From CAZIUL01 sp964542475 (GTDB taxonomy: Bacteria; Planctomycetota; B15-G4; CAYZWU01): 64,000 bases of DNA. A program made the translations under genes and the position numbers. The stretch is taken from NCBI GenBank assembly GCA_964542475.1, contig CAZIUL010000023.1:1-64000 (forward strand), written 5' to 3'. The notes below the pieces were generated by a model. The model was not told the origin of the DNA. It saw only the letters and a program-made list of their open reading frames with translations, and made no database searches. Positions 60,722 through 64,000 of this stretch are shown here, piece by piece (positions within the stretch are counted from its first letter, which is position 1; each line of letters opens with the position of its first letter).

Positions 60722-62685
60722 AGATATCCGTGGTCATCCCGGTCAAGAACGGTGCGGCAACGCTGAACGATTGCCTGGACGGTATCTATTCGCAGGAGAT
60801 CGGCGGGTCCATGGAGATGGATGTGCTGGCTGTTGACTCCGGATCCGATGACGGTTCACTGAGGATTTTGAACTCATATCCGTTGAGGCTGATATCCATC
60901 CATCCCGGGGATTTCGACCATGGAGACACGCGCAACCTCGGGGCGGCTGAAACCAATGGCGACCTCATCGTCTTTACCGTTCAAGACGCTGTTCCCCTGG
61001 ACAAGAGCTGGTTGAAAAGACTGGCTTCGAACCTCCTGAGTGATGAGGCTGCAGCCGGCGCGTTCAGCCGTATCGTTCCCAGGCCTGACTGCGGCCCCCT
61101 GGTGGAGAAGGGGGTGATGGGCGATGTCAACTTTTCCAGGGAGCGCAAGGAGACGGTTTATGACGGTTTCAATGCGCCGGAGGGCTGGGACCCGCACACG
61201 CACAGAATCCGCGCCAATTTCAACGATGTCGCATCGTGTATCAGGAGGAGCGTCTGGGAGCGCATTCCGTATCAGCGCACCTCTTTCGGTGAGGATATCA
61301 TTTGGGCGGACAGCGTGCTCAGGGCGGGGTACAAGATAATATTCGATCCGGAGTCGGTGGTTGTTCATTCTCATGAGTACAGGCCTTCCTCGGTATACCC
61401 GAGGACCCACATAGATGCCTGGTTCAACCGGGCCTACATCCGGCGAAGCTGCATCGAAAAGCCGGGACATGTTCTGATCATGACCATGCGGCACTTCCAC
61501 GAGGACCGTGCTTTTTTGAAGGAGAAGGGGCTTTGTGTGCGGAGCAGGATCAAGGAATCGGCCACATCGCTGTCATATCATTTCATGGAGTTCCTTGGGT
61601 TCTATCAGGGTGGAAGGGCGGATGAAAGGGTGATGCTTCCTTCCGAACCGTTCCGTTCCGGTGCTTTGAAGATCCTGCTGCTGTTAAGCGGGCAGTCAGC
61701 ATCCGATCCCGCGGCTTCCGATGCGGCATCCGCGCTGGCCTCTGCTCTGAAGCAGATGGGGCATGACGTGGTTTTCGCCTGTTGTCCCCGGGAAGGCGAG
61801 GGCTCGGGCGCGGACGCGGATGCGGAAGATGAAGAGGGAGGTTCCGGCGTACCTTTTGGAGACGGGTTTCCTGTCCACAAGCTGTCCTTCGGTTCTTCAA
61901 CGGATGACAAGGGGGGCTCTCGCTTCGACTGCTTTTCGCCGGACATCGAAAAAAGCATCGAGGAGCTTCTCGAAAAGGAAGCCCCGGATGTGGTACATTG
62001 CCTCGACTTCCGCGAGTTTACTTCAATTGCGACGCAGGTCTTCGAGAAACACGGCATACCGCGCATCGTTACGGTGAACGATTTCTGGTTCTGCTGTCCG
62101 CGCGGCGATCTTGTTTTGCCTGACGGGTCTTTTTGTTGCACCCGTCGCCCACCGGGTATAGGCTGTTCCCTGTGTTTTATGAAAGGCATGGAGTTCATTT
62201 TTTTTGCATCTCTGGTCGACAAGATGATAAAGGCCGGGCTTCGTTTTGTTTTCAGCTCCCGGATGCGCTCAATTGAAGAGACCGACGCGGCGGGAGGACA
62301 TGGTTTCCCCTCCCTGTTACCAAGGCTGTTCAAGCGGCCGCTGGTTATGAGGAGGCTCCTGAACGGCGTCGATTTCGTCATGGCTTCTTCACTGATGATC
62401 AAGAGCAGGCTCGAGCTGACCGGGATCGATCCAGGCAAGGTGGTCCACAACGGGTACGGCTCAAACGGAAAAGTCATGGAGAGGCTTGGCAAATCCACGG
62501 AGGGGCCGGGTCCGCTTCAGATCGGTACGGATTTCATGAGCTGCGAAGCGGAAGCCGGGCCGCGCTGTGCAAGAGAGATGGTGATCAAGTACAAGCAGGC
62601 GATTTCCAAGCGGATGGCGGCAAAGCGGGATGAGGGCCGCCGCGATGCAGAGCCTGGATTTGCCGGTCATATGCGTGAGGTTTGA
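60718..62685 (+). CDS. GT2 domain fused to an isolated GT-B N-terminal domain
   Basis: A 655-residue protein from a GTG coupled to the previous gene. Residues 1-~300 are GT2 (KISVVIPVKNGAATLNDCLD, AVDSGSDDGSLRIL, FTVQDAVPLDKSWLKRL, FGEDIIWADSVLRAGY). Residues ~315-585 resemble only the N-terminal half of the neighbouring GT4 enzymes (ALKILLLLSGQSASD, PDVVHCLDFREFTSIATQVF), with the cysteine motif at ~456-491 (FCCPRGD, CSLC). The donor-binding half with E-x7-E is missing, and the protein ends with a short charged tail. This half is therefore unlikely to be catalytic and may bind an acceptor or partner enzyme. Confidence 0.8.
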   Translation: MKISVVIPVKNGAATLNDCLDGIYSQEIGGSMEMDVLAVDSGSDDGSLRILNSYPLRLISIHPGDFDHGDTRNLGAAETNGDLIVFTVQDAVPLDKSWLKRLASNLLSDEAAAGAFSRIVPRPDCGPLVEKGVMGDVNFSRERKETVYDGFNAPEGWDPHTHRIRANFNDVASCIRRSVWERIPYQRTSFGEDIIWADSVLRAGYKIIFDPESVVVHSHEYRPSSVYPRTHIDAWFNRAYIRRSCIEKPGHVLIMTMRHFHEDRAFLKEKGLCVRSRIKESATSLSYHFMEFLGFYQGGRADERVMLPSEPFRSGALKILLLLSGQSASDPAASDAASALASALKQMGHDVVFACCPREGEGSGADADAEDEEGGSGVPFGDGFPVHKLSFGSSTDDKGGSRFDCFSPDIEKSIEELLEKEAPDVVHCLDFREFTSIATQVFEKHGIPRIVTVNDFWFCCPRGDLVLPDGSFCCTRRPPGIGCSLCFMKGMEFIFFASLVDKMIKAGLRFVFSSRMRSIEETDAAGGHGFPSLLPRLFKRPLVMRRLLNGVDFVMASSLMIKSRLELTGIDPGKVVHNGYGSNGKVMERLGKSTEGPGPLQIGTDFMSCEAEAGPRCAREMVIKYKQAISKRMAAKRDEGRRDAEPGFAGHMREV

Positions 62686-62692
62686 TGTCGTA

Positions 62693-63847
62693 ATGTCGCA
62701 AGCAGTGGACAAACCGGAAGTTTCCATAATAGTTCTCAACCTCAACGGCAGGAAGCATCTCGACGGGTGTTTCAGCTCGTTGGAGTCCATGAACTACGAC
62801 CGGGACAGGATCGAGTTCATCCTTGTTGACAACGGATCGAACGATGGTTCCGTGGAATACATGCGTTACAGGTTTCCCGGGGTGAAGGTCATCGCAAACA
62901 GCAGGAACCTAGGTTTCTGCGTGGCATGCAACCTCGGAGCTAGAGCGGCAAGAGGCGAGTATGTGGTCTTCTTGAACAACGACATGCGCGTGGACGAGAA
63001 TTGGCTCGAGCCGTTGATCGAAGCGGTCCGGTCGGGGGAAACGGACTGCGCCACCTCCCTGATACTGTCCTGGGACGGCAGCTGTGTGAACTTCGGGGGA
63101 GCAGGGGCGAATTTTCACGGCATCGGGTTCCAGCAGGGAATCAACGACCCGGATGTTGAGAAGTACAAGGAACGTAAACAGATCCTTTTTGCCTGCGGGG
63201 GCTCCATGGCGATCCGCAAGGATCTGTTCTGCCGGGTTAATGGGTTCGACGACAGCTTTTTCGCCTACTTCGAGGACGTGGATTTCGGGTGGCGCCTGTG
63301 GGTCATGGGGTACAGGGTGCTCTTTGTTCCTGAATCGACGGCTTACCACCATCATTCAGCCACATCAAAGCTCATGGATGTGCACAAGCTGAGGGTCCTG
63401 CACATAAGGAACCCCCTCTACGCCATCTTCAAGAACTACAGCTACGAGAACCTCATGAAGGTGTTTCCCGCCGCATTAATGCTCACGCTGAAGCGGACGG
63501 TTTATCTCACGGGGATCAGCGACAAAAGTTATCTCTTCAACGGGAAGGACGTTGTTTTTAGGGGTCCGGTGGGCGAGCTGATAACAAAGCTTCGCTCCAA
63601 GATATTCAAGGAAAAGGTCGAAAAGACGGGAATGGCCGACATCATTGCGCTGAACCAATTCATAGACAACTTCGCGGGTGTAATGAAAAGGAGAGAGGCG
63701 ATACAGTCCATGAGGAAAAGGCCGGATGAAGAGATCCTGCCGCTCTTCAAGGACCCTTTCTGGGCGGTGGAACAGCCTGCCGAGTACGATGAGTCGCTCC
63801 GCCTTTTCGCGGATTTTTTCGGCTTTTCAAAGATATTCGATCAGTAA
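62693..63847 (+). CDS. Glycosyltransferase family 2
   Basis: A 384-residue GT-A enzyme: VSIIVLNLNGRKHLDGCFSS, ILVDNGSNDGSVEYMRYRFP, NLGFCVACNLGARAARGEYV, VFLNNDMRVDENWLEPLIEA and FFAYFEDVDFGWRLWVMGY are the dTDP-rhamnosyl-type signatures. A membrane-facing helix (FPAALMLTLKRTVYL) and a long helical C-terminus follow. The ATG at 62693 is eight bases after the previous stop; an earlier TTG start inside that gene is unlikely. Last complete gene of the window. Confidence 0.87.
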   Translation: MSQAVDKPEVSIIVLNLNGRKHLDGCFSSLESMNYDRDRIEFILVDNGSNDGSVEYMRYRFPGVKVIANSRNLGFCVACNLGARAARGEYVVFLNNDMRVDENWLEPLIEAVRSGETDCATSLILSWDGSCVNFGGAGANFHGIGFQQGINDPDVEKYKERKQILFACGGSMAIRKDLFCRVNGFDDSFFAYFEDVDFGWRLWVMGYRVLFVPESTAYHHHSATSKLMDVHKLRVLHIRNPLYAIFKNYSYENLMKVFPAALMLTLKRTVYLTGISDKSYLFNGKDVVFRGPVGELITKLRSKIFKEKVEKTGMADIIALNQFIDNFAGVMKRREAIQSMRKRPDEEILPLFKDPFWAVEQPAEYDESLRLFADFFGFSKIFDQ

Positions 63848-63850
63848 CCG

Positions 63851-63878
63851 GATTTGAGATTTGAGATTTGAGGTTTGA
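63851..63878. repeat. 7-bp tandem repeat GATTTGA, four units
   Basis: Three perfect GATTTGA units and one GGTTTGA lie directly after the last glycosyltransferase gene. The rest of 63879-64000 shows no gene; CAGGAGA before ATG codons at 63990 and 63994 could mark the start of a gene continuing past the window. Confidence 0.8.
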
Positions 63879-64000
63879 AAACCGGCAACCAACCCCAATA
63901 TAATCCACGAAGACGGCTCATGACGCATGGTTTTGGCGAAGATGCCGGCGCTCGGGTCCTGCACGGTTGTTTCGATTTATGGCAGGAGAATGAATGAAGC

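Overview
The window comes from a Gram-negative-type (two-membrane) bacterium of moderately high GC. Evidence for an outer membrane is an O-antigen ligase/polymerase-like protein, several lipoproteins, periplasmic PpiC/SurA-type foldases and a type II secretion-like pseudopilus locus. The sequence contains a run of exactly 100 N, the usual scaffold placeholder, so it is probably from a draft or metagenome assembly. The gene set (giant pseudopilins, many TPR proteins, an RqcH homologue, short intergenic tandem repeats) suggests an uncultivated lineage, but I cannot assign a phylum from this window. No tRNA, rRNA, CRISPR array, transposase or phage gene was seen.
Layout. (1) 1-11.3 kb: a tandem repeat, a Wzy/WaaL-like ligase with a TPR tail, a methyltransferase and a solitary HlyD-type adaptor; then a minus-strand housekeeping operon ribH-nusB-sppA-ftsY-trpS, and the divergent hflK-hflC pair. 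(2) 11.6-28.3 kb: a pseudopilus assembly locus of FHA protein, PilM-PilN fusion, PilO/GspM-like protein, large TPR protein, GspG, GspH-like, a 1727-residue GspK-like protein, GspJ-like and GspI-like. Several of these carry jelly-roll/LamG/CBM-like modules. No secretin, ATPase or platform protein is present here. (3) 28.3-38.2 kb: an exported TPR protein with a CxxCH/CxxC tail, a parvulin lipoprotein, scpB and a SurA/PpiD-like protein. Convergent to these lie rqcH, a TPR lipoprotein, rnpA and yidD, followed by a coiled-coil lipoprotein split by the N-run. (4) 38.2-46.1 kb: a complete F1Fo ATP synthase cluster atpZ-I-B-E-F-H-A-G-D-C. (5) 46.1-51.2 kb: aspS, thrS, infC, rpmI, rplT. The best infC start is a rare AUA codon. 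(6) 51.2-63.8 kb: nine consecutive glycosyltransferase genes (GT2 and GT4 folds), probably making a surface polysaccharide.
The most unusual region is the pseudopilus locus. Its components repeatedly combine secretion-machinery parts with modules that resemble carbohydrate-binding folds. Its giant GspK-like subunit also contains four copies of a short module I could not name. A dispersed intergenic repeat of about 80 bp interrupts this locus twice, once as a long palindrome. The glycosyltransferase cluster is the second point of interest: five of its proteins share a four-cysteine motif, and one is a GT2 domain fused to half of a GT-B enzyme.
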